This document shows, piece after piece, positions 1-11,964 of a stretch of 30,970 nucleotides of DNA. This stretch comes from Saccoglossus kowalevskii (Eukaryota; Hemichordata; Enteropneusta; Harrimaniidae), in the NCBI RefSeq assembly GCF_000003605.2, contig NW_003147772.1, forward strand, positions 100,678 through 131,647, written 5' to 3'. A program made the translations under genes and the position numbers. Positions within the stretch are counted from its first letter, which is position 1; every line of letters starts with the position of its first letter. Under the pieces are notes generated by a model, which saw nothing but the letters and a program-made list of their open reading frames with translations, searched no databases and was not told the origin of the DNA.

Positions 1-198
1 TCACCTCTACTTCTATTTCCATTTTTGCCATCTCTCTTCCCTCGCCGCTTGTCTGTCAGCCCGCTGAGAACTCAATTGCTCCAAAATAAATTTCCTTTTG
101 TCTTCTCCAGTCATTCCCAGTTCATCCGCCCATTCCATCAATTCTTGTTTCGACAAATCTTTCATCTCGCGGCCATGTTGTCTTCTATATGTCTTCAC
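1..198 (-). CDS. Partial gag N-terminus of an LTR retrotransposon
   Basis: The minus-strand frame opens at 198, only 3 bases past the primer-binding site. It gives about 61 residues, mostly charged, including the stretch KQELMEWADELGMTGEDKR followed by an Arg/Glu/Gln-rich helix. The earliest Met is at 198. The Met before KDLSKQEL (about residue 12) is an equally good start. Short helical N-termini of this kind are seen in gag proteins of invertebrate Ty3/gypsy-like elements, so the role is inferred from position (LTR, PBS, gag) rather than from a diagnostic domain. The frame ends at a TAG at 13-15 just after a run of A, while the adjacent frame stays open to the window edge with acidic residues, so a recent frameshift is possible. 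The rest of the element lies to the left. It could also be a non-coding leader, but composition and position argue for gag. Confidence 0.5.
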
Positions 199-201
199 TG
201 T

Positions 202-218
202 TCCCGGACGAGCCCCCA
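202..218 (-). other. Retroelement primer-binding site, tRNA-Pro type
   Basis: Read on the minus strand this is TGGGGGCTCGTCCGGGA. This is the complement of the 3' end of tRNA-Pro, the same 17-base site used by tRNA-Pro-primed retroelements such as murine gammaretroviruses. It lies 2 bases downstream of the LTR end (221) and 3 bases before the first gag Met. This is the priming site for minus-strand cDNA synthesis. Confidence 0.85.
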
Positions 219-220
219 GA

Positions 221-688
221 TGTCACACGCAACGTAATATTACCGTAATTGGTATAGTACAGGTGTGATGGTTCAAATACCAAAATGGCAACAGTAACAG
301 AAAGACTTCCCTGGCGGCAATGATAAAATACGAACACGGAGCCAACAGATGAGGTTTCAACTGGTACTGGTATTATTTTACTCTGCAAACATCAAGTACA
401 ATAACGTGGTAAAACTCCAAACCTCCAATAACTAGATACTTAAACTCCAATACAATTCAACGAGATCTCCGATCTGAACTCAGTGCTGAACAACTCCCCT
501 ATATATACCCACACTGTCTATAAATAGACCATTACATCAGCATACATAATGAGTCTGGAACTTACTACCAATTTCTAGAATGTTCCATTACCTTATATTG
601 CCTCCTACAGTGTTCTATTACCTATTCAACCAGTTTCTAAACAAAATCTAGAATATTCCACCCAGACACAGTACGATTCTCAGTGACA
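221..688 (-). mobile_element. Complete LTR (5' LTR of a minus-strand LTR retrotransposon)
   Basis: The 468-bp segment begins TGTCAC and ends GTGACA on the plus strand, a perfect 6-bp terminal inverted repeat with the canonical TG..CA ends. The inner end abuts the primer-binding site with a 2-base spacer, which fixes both orientation and boundary. A TATA box lies inside on the minus strand. The outer end (688) is about 30 bases from the first unit of the 48-bp minisatellite, so the element inserted next to or into that array. The target-site duplication cannot be checked because the other LTR lies outside the window. Confidence 0.78.
499..508 (-). promoter_or_regulatory. LTR TATA box
   Basis: The minus strand reads GTATATATAG, and a second TATTTATAG-like sequence lies about 20 bases upstream on that strand (518-526). 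Initiation would be expected near 470-475 on the minus strand, setting the U3/R boundary. Spacing is inferred; no transcript evidence is available here. Confidence 0.5.
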
Positions 689-727
689 CGGAAGTGGTAC
701 ATAAGTCGTATGCGACATAAATCAGAT

Positions 728-2478
728 ATGATGGTTTTCTACAATAGTTGATATATCATAAATAAAAAAAGATGTTATTATAAATGAAACATCTGATATG
801 ATTGGGTTTTCTACAATATTTCAATATTATAAATGAAACATCAGATATGATTGGTTATCTACAATATTTCAATATTATAAATGAAACATCAGATACGATT
901 GGTTATCTACAATAGATGAATATTATAAATGAAACATCAGATATGATTGGTTATCTACAATAGATGAATAATAAAAATGAAACATCAAATATGATTGGTT
1001 ATCTACATTATTTCAATATTATAAATGAAACATCAGATATGATGGTTTTCTACAATAGTTGATATATCATAAATAAAAAAAGATGTTATTATAAATGAAA
1101 CATCTGATATGATTGGGTTTTCTACAATATTTCAATATTATAAATGAAACATCAGATATGATTGGTTATCTACCATATTTCAATATTATAATTGAAACAT
1201 CAGATATGATTAGTTTTCTACAATATTTCAATATTATAAATGAAACATCAGATATGATTGGATATCTACTGTATTTCAATATTATAATTGAAACATCAGA
1301 TATGATTGGTTTTCTACAATATTTCAATATTATAAATGAAACATCAGATATGATTGGTTATCCACACGATTTTAATATTATAAATGAAACATCAGATATG
1401 ATTGGGTTTTCTACAATATTTCAATATTATAAATGAAACATCAGATATGATTGGTAATCTGCAATAGATGAATGTTATAAATGAAACATCAGATATGATT
1501 GGTTATCTTCAACAATTGAATATTATAAATGAAACATCAGATATGATTGGTTATCTACAATAGATGAATATTATAAATGAAACATCAGATATGATTGGTT
1601 ATCTTCAAAAGTTGAATATTACAACTGAAACATCAGATATGATTGGTTATCTACAATAGATGAATAATAAAAATGAAACATCAAATATGATTGGTTATCT
1701 ACATTATTTCAATATTATAAATGAAACATCAGATATGATGGTTTTCTACAATAGTTGATATATCATAAATAAAAAAAGATGTTATTATAAATGAAACATC
1801 TGATATGATTGGGTTTTCTACAATATTTCAATATTATAAATGAAACATCAGATATGATTGGTTATCTACAATATTTCAATATTATAAATGAAACATCAGA
1901 TACGATTGGTTATCTACAATAGATGAATATTATAAATGAAACATCAGATATGATTGGTTATCTACAATAGATGAATAATAAAAATGAAACATCAAATATG
2001 ATTGGTTATCTACATTATTTCAATATTATAAATGAAACATCAGATATGATGGTTTTCTACAATAGTTGATATATCATAAATAAAAAAAGATGTTATTATA
2101 AATGAAACATCTGATATGATTGGGTTTTCTACAATATTTCAATATTATAAATGAAACATCAGATATGATTGGTTATCTACAATATTTCAATATTATAAAT
2201 GAAACATCAGATACGATTGGTTATCTACAATAGATGAATATTATAAATGAAACATCAGATATGATTGGTTATCTTCAAAAGTTGAATATTACAACTGAAA
2301 CATCAGATATGATTGGTTATCTACAATAGATGAATAATAAAAATGAAACATCAAATATGATTGGTTATCTACATTATTTCAATATTATAAATGAAACATC
2401 AGATATGATTGGTTTTCTACAATAGTTGATATATCATAAATAAAAAAAGATGTTATTATAAATGAAACATCTGATATG
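728..2478 (+). repeat. Higher-order repeat within the 48-bp array, marked by a 70-bp variant unit
   Basis: A divergent 70-bp unit (GATGGTTTTCTACAATAGTT, then an A-rich stretch ending AAAAAAAGATGTTATTATAA) recurs at about 731, 1042, 1738, 2049 and 2408. Each copy is followed by a 49-bp unit with GATTGGG. Spacings of about 311, 696, 311 and 359 bp fit 70 + 49 + n x 48 with n = 4, 12, 4 and 5. These are tandem duplications of multi-unit blocks rather than single-unit slippage. Confidence 0.85.
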
Positions 2479-2593
2479 AATGGGTTTTCTACAATATTTC
2501 AATATTATAAATGAAACATCAGATATGATTGATTATCTACAATATTTCAATATTATAAATGAAACATCAGATACGATTGGTTATCTACAATAG

Positions 2594-4090
2594 ATGAATA
2601 ATATAAATGAAACATCATACATGATTGGTTATCTACAATATTTCCATATTATAAATGAAACATTAGATAAGATTGGTTATTCACAATATTTCAATATTAT
2701 AAATCAAACATCAGATATGATTGGTTTTCTACAATATTTCAATAATATAAATGAAACTTCAGATATGATTGGGTTTTCTACAATATTTCAATATTATGAA
2801 TGAAACATCAAATATGATTGGTTTTCTACAGTAGTTGAAATATTATAAATGAAACATCAGATATGATTGGTTATCTTCAACAGTTGAATATTACAAATGA
2901 AACATCAGATATGATTGGTTATCTACAATAGATGAATGATAAAAATGAAACATCAATATGATTGGTTATCTACATTATTTCAATATTATGAATGAAACAT
3001 CTGATATGATTGGGTTTTCTACAATATTTCAATATTATAAATGAAACATCAGATATGATTGGTTATCTACAATATTTCAATATTATAAATGAAACATCAG
3101 ATATGATTGGTTATCTACAATATTTCCATATTATAAATGAAACATTAGATATGATTGGTAGTCCACAATATTTCAATATTATAAATCAAACATCAGATAT
3201 GATTGGTTGTCCACAATATTTCAATATTATAAATCAAACATCAGATATGATTGGTTTTCTACAATATTTCAATAATATAAATGAAACATCAGATATGATT
3301 GGTTTTCTACAGTAGTTGAAATATTATGAATGAAACATCAGATATGATTGGTTATCTTCAACAGTTGAATATTATAAATGAAACATCAGATATGATTGGT
3401 TTTCTACAGTAGTTGAAATATTATAAATGAAACATCAGATATGATTGGTTAACTACAATATTTCAATATTATAAATCAAACATCAGATATGATTGGTTAT
3501 CCACAATATTTCAATATTATAAATCAAACATCAGATATGATTGGTTTTCTACAATATTTCAATAATATAAATGAAACTTCAGATATGATTGGGTTTTCTA
3601 CAATATTTCAATATTATTAATGAAACATCAAATATGATTGGTTTTCTACAGTAGTTGAAATATTATAAATGAAACATCAGATATGATTTGTTATCTTCAA
3701 CAGTTGAATATTACAAATGAAACATCAGATATGATTGGTTATCTACAATAGATGAATGATAAAAATGAAACATCAATATGATTGGTTATCTACAATATTT
3801 CCATATTATAAATGAAACATTAGATATGATTGGTAGTCCACAATATTTCAATATTATAAATCAAACATCAGATATGATTGGTTTTCTACAATATTTCAAT
3901 AATATAAATGAAACATCAGAAATGATTGGTTATCTACAATATTTCCATAATATAAATGAAACATTAGATATGATTGGTAGTCCACAATATTTCAATATTA
4001 TAAATCAAACATCAGATATGATTGGTTTTCTACAATATTTCAATAATATAAATGAAACATCAGATATGATTGGTTTTCTACAGTAGTTGA
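2594..4090 (+). repeat. Second higher-order repeat within the 48-bp array, period about 820 bp
   Basis: Blocks with the variants TTTCCATATTATAAATGAAA, GGTAGTCCACAATATTTC, ATAAATCAAACATC and CTACAGTAGTTGAAATATTA recur in order. The segment from 2801 is repeated from 3621, including the shared derived deletion ACATCAATATG in place of ACATCAGATATG at about 2950 and 3770. The shared deletion shows duplication of a block about 820 bp long. Further partial copies start near 3120 and 3780. Confidence 0.75.
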
Positions 4091-5372
4091 AATATTATGA
4101 ATGAAACATCAGATATGATTGGTTATCTTCAACAGTTGAATATTATAAATGAAACATCAGATATGATTGGTTTTCTACAGTAGTTGAAATATTATAAATG
4201 AAACATCAGATATGATTGGTTATCTACAATATTTCAATAATATAAATGAAACATCAGATATGATTGGTTATCTACAATAGATGAATAATATAAATGAAAC
4301 ATCAGATATGATTGGTAATCTGCAATAGATGAATATTATAAATGAAACATCAGATATCATTGGTTATCTACAATATTTCAATATTAAAAATGAAACATCA
4401 GGTATGATTGGTTATCCACAATATTTCAATATTATAAATGAAACGTCAGATATGATTGGTTTTTCTACAATATTTCAATAATATAATTGAAACTTCAGAT
4501 ATGATTGGTTTTTCTACAATGTTTCCCCTGCACCACCCCTACCAACCTCCTGCACCGCCACACCCATGCCCTGTCTCTCCGTACTGCATACCGCCTCTCC
4601 CGACCTCTCTGCACCACCTTACCCGACCTCCCTGCACTGCCAGACCCACTCCCTGTATCTCCGTGGTGTACAAAGCCTTTTTCGACCTCCCTGCACCGCA
4701 TCTCCCGACCTCCCTGCACCGCCAAACCCGACCTTCTTGCACCGCCTCTCCTGACCTCCCTTTACCGCCACACTCGACCTCTCAGTACCGCTTCTCCTGA
4801 CCTCCTTTCACCACTTCTCCTGACCTCATTTGACCGCTTCTCCCATCCTCCCTGCACCGCCACACCCGACCTCACTTTACCGCCTCTCCTAACCTCCCTG
4901 CACCGCCACACCCGACCTCTCGTCTCGGTACCGCCTCTCCCGACCTCCCTGTATAGCATCTCCCAACCACCCTTCACCGCTACACAAGACCTCGCTGCAC
5001 ACCTCACCCGATCTCTCTGCATTGCTGCACCACCACACCATACCTCCCTGTACCACCTCTCTCGCCCTTCATGCACCGCCACACACGACCTTTTGGTACC
5101 GCATCTTCCGACCTCTCTGCACTGCCTCTCACGACCTTTCTGCACCGACCGTCTCGACCACCCTTCACTGCTACATCCAACCTCCCTGCACTGCCACATC
5201 CAACCTCTCGGTACTGCATCTCCCGACCTCCCTGCACCACCTCTCCCGACCTCTCTGCGCCGCCTCTCTCGACCTCCCTGTACCACCACTCCCGACCTCC
5301 CTGCACCGCCACACCCAACCTCTTAGTACCGCCTCTCCCGACCTCCCTGCACCACCACACCCGACCTCATGG

Positions 5373-5530
5373 TACCGCCTCTCCCGACCTCCCTGCATCG
5401 GCCCTCCCAACCTCCCTGCACTGCCACACCCACTCTCTGTATCTGCATGGTTAACATCGCCTCTCCCTACCTCCATACTACGCCACACCTGACTTCTCCT
5501 CACAGCCTCTCTGAATCTTCCTGCCCTGCC
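5373..5530. repeat. Array segment repeated almost exactly about 4.3 kb downstream (9693-9850)
   Basis: The segment has rare words ATCGGCCCTCCCAACC, CTGTATCTGCATGGTTAAC, CCATACTACGCCACACC and CTCTCTGAATCTTCCTGCCC. The same words recur in the same order from 9693 to about 9850, an offset of about 4320 bp. It diverges abruptly after CTTCCTGCCC, marking a clean duplication edge. Confidence 0.85.
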
Positions 5531-6889
5531 ACACCCAACCTTCCTGCACTGCCACATCCAACCTCTCGGTACCTCCTCTCCCAAACTCCCTGTACCGAAT
5601 TTCCTGACCTCCCTGCACTGCCACACACGACCTCCCTGCACCACCACTTCCGACCTCCCTGCACCTCCACACCCGACCTCTTAGCACCGCCTCTCCTGAT
5701 CCCTGCACTGCCACACCGGACCTCTCGGAACCGCCTCTCCCGACCTTCCTGTACAGCATCTCCCGATCTCCCTGCACCACCACAAAAGACCTCCCTGTAC
5801 CGCCACCCCTGACCTCTCTGCATCGCCCTTCCCGACCTTTCTGTACTGCCACACTCGACCTCTCTGCACTGCCACACCCAACCTCTCAGTAACATCTATC
5901 CCGGCCTCCCTGTACCGCATCTTTTGGCCTCCTGCACCGCCACACCCGACCACTCTTCACCGCCACACCCGACCTCCCTGCACCACCACATCCAACCTCC
6001 CTGTACCGCATCTTCTGACCTCTCTGCACCGCCACACACTACCTCTCGGTACCAAATCTCCCAACCTCTTTGCACCACCTCTCTCGACCTCGCTGCACCG
6101 CCATTCCCGACCTCCCTGCACCGCCACACCCGACCACTTAGTACCACCTCTCATGACCCCTCTGCACTGCCCAACCCAACCTCTCGGAACCGCCTCTCCC
6201 GACCTTTCTGTACCATATCTCCTGACCTCCCGGCACCGCCACAGAAGATGTCCCTGCACTGCCACACCTGCCCTCTCTGTACCGCCCATCCCGACCTGCC
6301 TGTACTGCCACACCCGATCTCTCTGCACTGCCACATTCAACCTCTCAGTACCGTCAAGACCTTTCTGCACCGCCTAGCCCGACCTTCCTGTAACGCCTCT
6401 CCCGGCCTCCCTACACAGCCTTCCTCGACCTCCCTGCACGGCCTCTTCCGACCTCCCTGCACCGCCACACCTACTCTCTGTATCTCTGTGGTACACACTG
6501 TCTCTCACGTACTCTGTGTACCACCTTTCCCTACCTCCCAGCATGCCACACACTCTCCCTTTATCTCTTCGGTGCACACCGCTCCTTCTGACTTCTCTGC
6601 ACTGCCACACCCACCCTCTCTGCACAGCCCAACCCAAACTACCTGCACCGCCACACCCAACCTCTCGGTATCGTCTCTCCGTGCCGAATCTCCTTAACTC
6701 TCTGCACCACCTCGCCTGACCTAACTGCACCGCCTCTCCCAACCTCTCGGCACTGCTACACCCGACCTGTCGGTATCTTCTCTCCCGACCTCCCTGCACC
6801 GCCTCTCCTGATATCCCTTCATTGCAACACCTGAACTCTTGGTACCACCTCTCCGGACCTCCCTGCACCGCCTCTTCCGATCTCCTTAC

Positions 6890-9545
6890 ACCGCCAAACA
6901 CGACCTCCCCGTACAGCATCTCCCGACCTCTCTGCATCGCTGCTCCTGACCTCCCTGCACAGCCCATCCCGATCTTGCTGCACCGCCACACCCAAACTCC
7001 CTTCACCGGCACACTCTCCCAACATTCCTGCACTGCCTCTCCCGACCTTCCTGCACCGCCTCTCTCGACCTCCCTGCACCACCACACCCACTCTCTGTAT
7101 CTCTGTGGTGCACACCGCCTATCCAAACCTCTATGCAACGTCTCTCCAGATCTCCCTGCACTGCCACACCCTACTTGTCCTCACTGCCTCTCTGGATCTC
7201 CCTGCACCGCCACACCCACTCTCTGTATCTCTTTGGTAAACACCACCTCTCCAGACTTCCCTGCACAGCCACACCTGATCTCTCTGCACCGACTCTCCCG
7301 ACCTCCCTGCACAGCCACACTCGACCTCTCAGTACTGTCTGTCCAAACCTTCCTTCCCGACATCTCCTGACATCCCTGCATTGCAACATCCGACCTCTTG
7401 GTACCGCCTCTCTTGACCTCCCTGCACTGCCTCTTCTGATCTCCCTGCACCACAACACACAACCTCTCAGTACAGCATCTCCCAATCTCTAAGCACCGCC
7501 TCTCCTGATCTCCCTGCACCACCTGTCCTGATTTTGCTGCACTGCCACACTCGATCTCTCTGCACCGTCACACCCAACCTTTCTATACCATCTCTCCCGA
7601 CCTCCCTGTACCCCATCTCCTGACCTCCCTGCACCACCACACCATATCTCCCTGCATCATCTCTCCCGACCTCCCTGCAATGCCTCTCTACCACCTCACT
7701 CGACCTCCCTATACCGCTACAGACCTCACTGGATCACCTCTCCCAACCTTCTTTTACCGCCACACCCAACCTCTCGGTACCGTCTCTCCTGACCTCCCTT
7801 TACAGCCTCTCCCTATCTCTCGGTACCACCTCTCCCAACCTTTCTGCACTGGCTCTCCCAACCTCCTAGCACATGCTCTACCGACCTATCTGCACTACCA
7901 CATCGGACCTCTCATTACTGCCTCTCCCAACCCTCCTTACCACCACACCCAACCTCTTGGTACCGCCTCTCCAAACCTCCTTTTACCGCCACACCCGATC
8001 TCTTGGTACCACCTTTCCTGATCTCCCTGAACTGCTTCTTCCGACCTCTCTGCACCACCTCTCCCGACCTTTGTTTACCGCCTCTCCAGACCTTCCTGCA
8101 CAGCCACATCTGACCTCTCGGTACTGCCTCTGCTGACATCCCTGCACTGCCACACATGACTTTTTGGTACCGCCTGTCCCAACCTCCCTTTACTGCCACA
8201 CCCGACCTCTCGGTACCGCCTCTCCCGACCTCCCTACACCGCCACACACGACCTCCCCATACAGCATCTCCCAACCTCCCTGCACCGCTGCTCCTGACCT
8301 CCCTGCACAGCCTGTCCCGATCTCACTGCACCGCCACACCCGAACTCCCTTCACCCGCACACCCAACCTCTCGGTACCATATCTCTCGACATTCCTGCAC
8401 TGCATCTCCCGACCTGCCAGAACCGCCTCTCTCGACCTCCCTGCACCATTACACCTGACCTCTCGGTATGGCTTCTCTCAACCTTCCTTTACCGCCTCTC
8501 CTGACCTCCTTGCACCACCTCTCTCGACCTTCCTGCACCGCCACACCCACTCTCTGTATCTCTGTGGTGCACACCGCCTATCCAAATCTCTATGCAACGT
8601 CTCTCCAGATCTCCCTGCATTGCCACACCCTACTTGTCCTCACCGCCTCTCTGGATCTCCCTGCACCGCCACACCCACTCTCTGTATCCCTTTGGTAAAC
8701 ACCACCTCTCCAGACTTCCCTGCACAGCCACACTTGATCTCTCTGCACCGACTCTCCCGACCTCCCTGCACTGCTACACTCAACCTCTCAGTACTGTCTG
8801 TCCAAACCTTCCTGCCCCACATCTCCTGACATCCCTGCATCGCAACATCCGACCTCTTGGTGCCGCCTCTCCTGACCTCCCTGCACCGCCTCTTCCGATC
8901 TCCCTGCACCACAACACATGACCTCTCAGTACAGCATCTCCCAATCTCCCTGCACCGCCTGTCCCGATCTTGCTGCACTGCCACACTCGACCTCTCTGCA
9001 CCGTCACACCCAACCTTTCGATACCATCTCTCCCGACCTCCCTGTACCCCATCTCCTGACCTCCCTGCACCACCACACCATATCTCCCTGCATCGTCTCT
9101 CCCGACCTCCCTGCAATGCTACTCTACCACCTCGCTCGATCTCCCTACACTGCCACACCCGACCTCCCTGTATCGCCTCTTCCGACCTCCTTTCACCACC
9201 TCTACAGACCTCAATGGTCCGCCTCTCCCAACCTCCCTTTACAGCCTCTCCCGATCTCTCGGTACCACCTCTCCCAACCTTTCTGCACCGCATCTCCCAA
9301 CCTCCCAGCACACACTCTCCCGACCTCTCATTACTGCCTCTCCCAACCCTCTTTACCACCACACCCGACCTCTCGGTACCGCCTCTCCAAACCTCCTTTT
9401 ACCGCCGTACCCGATCTCTCGGTACCACCTTTTCTGACCTCCCTGAACTGCTTCTTCCGACCTCCCTGCACCACCTCTCCCGACCTTTGTTTACCGCCTC
9501 TCCAGACCTTCCTGAACAGCCACATCTGATCTCTCGGTACTGCCT
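6890..9545. repeat. Segmental duplication inside the 23-bp array, about 1.2-1.3 kb per copy
   Basis: About 6890-8120 matches about 8240-9545 through rare variants in the same order. Examples are CACACCGCCTATCCAAA at 7111 and 8570, CACACCCTACTTGTCCTCAC at about 7163 and 8625, ACCATATCTCCCTGCAT at 7641 and 9077, and the CTGAACTGCTTCTTCCGACC stretch near 8027 and 9443. Offsets drift from about 1348 to 1459 and then to 1436 and below. The drift shows unit gains and losses after the duplication. Confidence 0.85.
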
Positions 9546-11964
9546 CTCCCGACCTCCCTGCAACCTCTCCCGATCTCTCTGCGCCACCTCTCTCGACCTC
9601 CCTGCACCGCCACTCCCGACCTCCCTGCACCGCCACACCCAACCTCTTAGTACTGCCTCTCCCGACCTCCCTGCACCACCACACCCGACCTCATGGTACC
9701 GCCTCTCCTGACCTCCCTGCATCGGCCCTCCCAACCTCCCTGCACCGCCACACCCACTCTCTGTATCTGCATGGTTAACATCGCCTCTCCCTACCTCCAT
9801 ACTACGCCACACCTGACTTCTCCTCACAGCCTCTCTGAATCTTCCTGCCCCGATCTTTTTACCGCCACACCCGACCTCTCGGTACCGCCTCTCCCGACCT
9901 CCTTTTACCGCCACAGCCGACCTCTCGGTACCGCCTCTCCCGACCTCCTTTTACCGCCACACCCGACATTTCGGTACCGCCTCTCCAGATCTCCCTGAAC
10001 TGCTTCTTCTGACCTTCCTGCACTGCCTCTCCCGACCTTTATTTACCGTCTCTCCCGACCTCCCACAGTGCCACATCTGACCTCTCAGTACCGTCTCTCT
10101 TGTCATCCCTGCACCGCCACACATGACTTTTCGGTACCGCCTCTCCCGACCTTCCACCACTGCCAAACCCGACCTTTCAGTACCATCTCTCCCGACCACT
10201 ATTTACCACCTCTTCCGATCTCTCGGTACCGCCGCTCATGACCTCTCTACACTGCCTCTCCCAACCTCCAAGCACCGCCTCTGCTGACCTCCCTGCACCA
10301 CCTCACCCAATCTCCCTGCACCGCCTATCTCAACCTCCCTTTACCGCTACATCCGACCTCTCGGTACCACCTCTCCCGACCTTTATTACCGCCTCTCCTG
10401 ATCTCTCGGTACCGCTTCTCCTGACCTCCCTGCACTGCCTCTCCCAACCTCCGACCTCTCTGCACCGCCACATCCAACCTCTCGGTACTGCCTCTCCCGA
10501 CCCCTTTTACCGCCATACCCAACCTATCGGTACCGCCTCTCCTGGCCTCTTTTTACCGCAACACCCGATCTCTGGGTAACGCTTCTATCGACCTCCCTTT
10601 ACCGCCACTTCCGATCTCTTGGTACAGCCTCTCCCGACCACTTTTTACCGCCCACCGGTACCACCTTTCCCGACCTCCCTTTACCACCTCTCCTGACCTC
10701 CCTGCACCGACACACCTGACCTTTCAGAACTGCCTTTTTCGACCTTTCTTTACCGACTCTCCCGATCTCTCGGTACCGCCACTCCCAACCTCCTTGCACT
10801 GCCTCTCCCAACCTCCCAGCACAGCCTCTCCCAACCTCTCTGCACCGCCACTACCAACCTCTTGGTACCGCCTCTCCCAACCTTCCTGCACTGCCTCTCC
10901 CTCTCCCAGTACAGCCACATCTGACCTCTCAGTACCGCATATCCCGGCCTCCCTTTACCGCCACACCTGATCTCTTGGTACCACCTCTCCTGACCTCCCT
11001 TTACCGCCTCGCTTGACCTCCTTGCACCGCCACATCCAATCTCTCGGTACTGCCTCTACTGACATCTCTGCACCACCACACCCGACTTTTCGGTACCGCC
11101 TATCCCGACCTCCCTTTACCGCCACACCCGATCTCTCAGTACCACCTTTTCCGGACCTTCCTGCACTGCCTCTCTCGACCTCTCAGCACCACCTCTCCCG
11201 ACCTCACTGCACTGCCGATCCAGACCTCTCTACACTGCCTCTCCCGACCTCTCTGCACCGCCTCACCCAACCTCCCAGCACCGTCTCTCCTGATCTCTCT
11301 AAACCGCCACACCCGACCTCCCTACCCGACTTTTCCGACCTCCCTGCACCAGCACATCCGACCTCTTTGCACCACCTCTCCCGACATCCCTGCTCTGCCT
11401 CTTCCGACCTCCCTGCACATTCTCTCCCGACCTCCCAGCACCGCCAAACCCGACTTTTCTGTACCGCCTCTCCCGACCTCCCTTTACCTCCATACCCGAC
11501 CTCTCGGTGCCGTCTCTTTCGACCTCCCTTTACCGACTTTCCCGATCTCTCGGTACCACCTCTCCCAACCTCCCTGCACTGCCTCTCCCAACCTCCCAGC
11601 ACAGCCCCCTCCTGACCTCTCTGCACTGCCACATCCGACCTCTCTGTACTGCCTCTTCCGACCTCCTTTTACCGCCGCACCCGATCTCTCGGTACCACTT
11701 TTCCTGACCTACCTTTACCGCCTCTCCCGACCTCCCGGCACTGCCATACCGGACCTATCAGTACCACCTCTCCCGACCTCTTTTTACCGCCACACCCGAC
11801 CTCTCGGTACCGCTTCTATTGACCTCCCTTTATCACCTCTTCCGATCTCTTGGTACCGCCTCTCCTGACCTCCCTGCACCGCCTCTCCCGACCTCCCTTT
11901 ACCGCCTCTCATGACCTCCCTTTACTGCCACACCCGACCTCTCGGTACCACCTCTTCCGACCTC

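Larger units (their letters stand above)
719..4524 (+). repeat. 48-bp AT-rich minisatellite, left block (about 79 units)
   Basis: The array is a 48-bp unit with about 21% G+C. The unit starts ATGATTGGTTATCTACAATA and ends with AATGAAACATCAGAT. Main variants replace the middle CAATATTTCAAT by CAATAGATGAAT or CAACAGTTGAAT. Because 48 is divisible by 3, one plus frame is open through consecutive CAATATTTC units and reads MIGYLQYFNIINETSD. CAATAGATG units put TAG in that frame, so the block is not a gene. Each unit carries an inverted CCAAT box (ATTGG) next to a TTATCT (GATA-type) motif. The same unit in the same orientation resumes at 19095. Confidence 0.96.

Noticed and set aside
1113-1436. Open frames repeating MIGYLQYFNIINETSD within the 48-bp arrays (also at 2594, 3010, 3778, 19163, 20793, 21349)
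   Set aside because: The unit length of 48 keeps one frame open by arithmetic, but CAATAG units interrupt it often and no signal or domain is present. It is a minisatellite, not a repeat protein.
719-4524. CRISPR-like array (regular repeats)
   Set aside because: Units are contiguous with no unique spacers, the host is an animal, and no cas genes are present.
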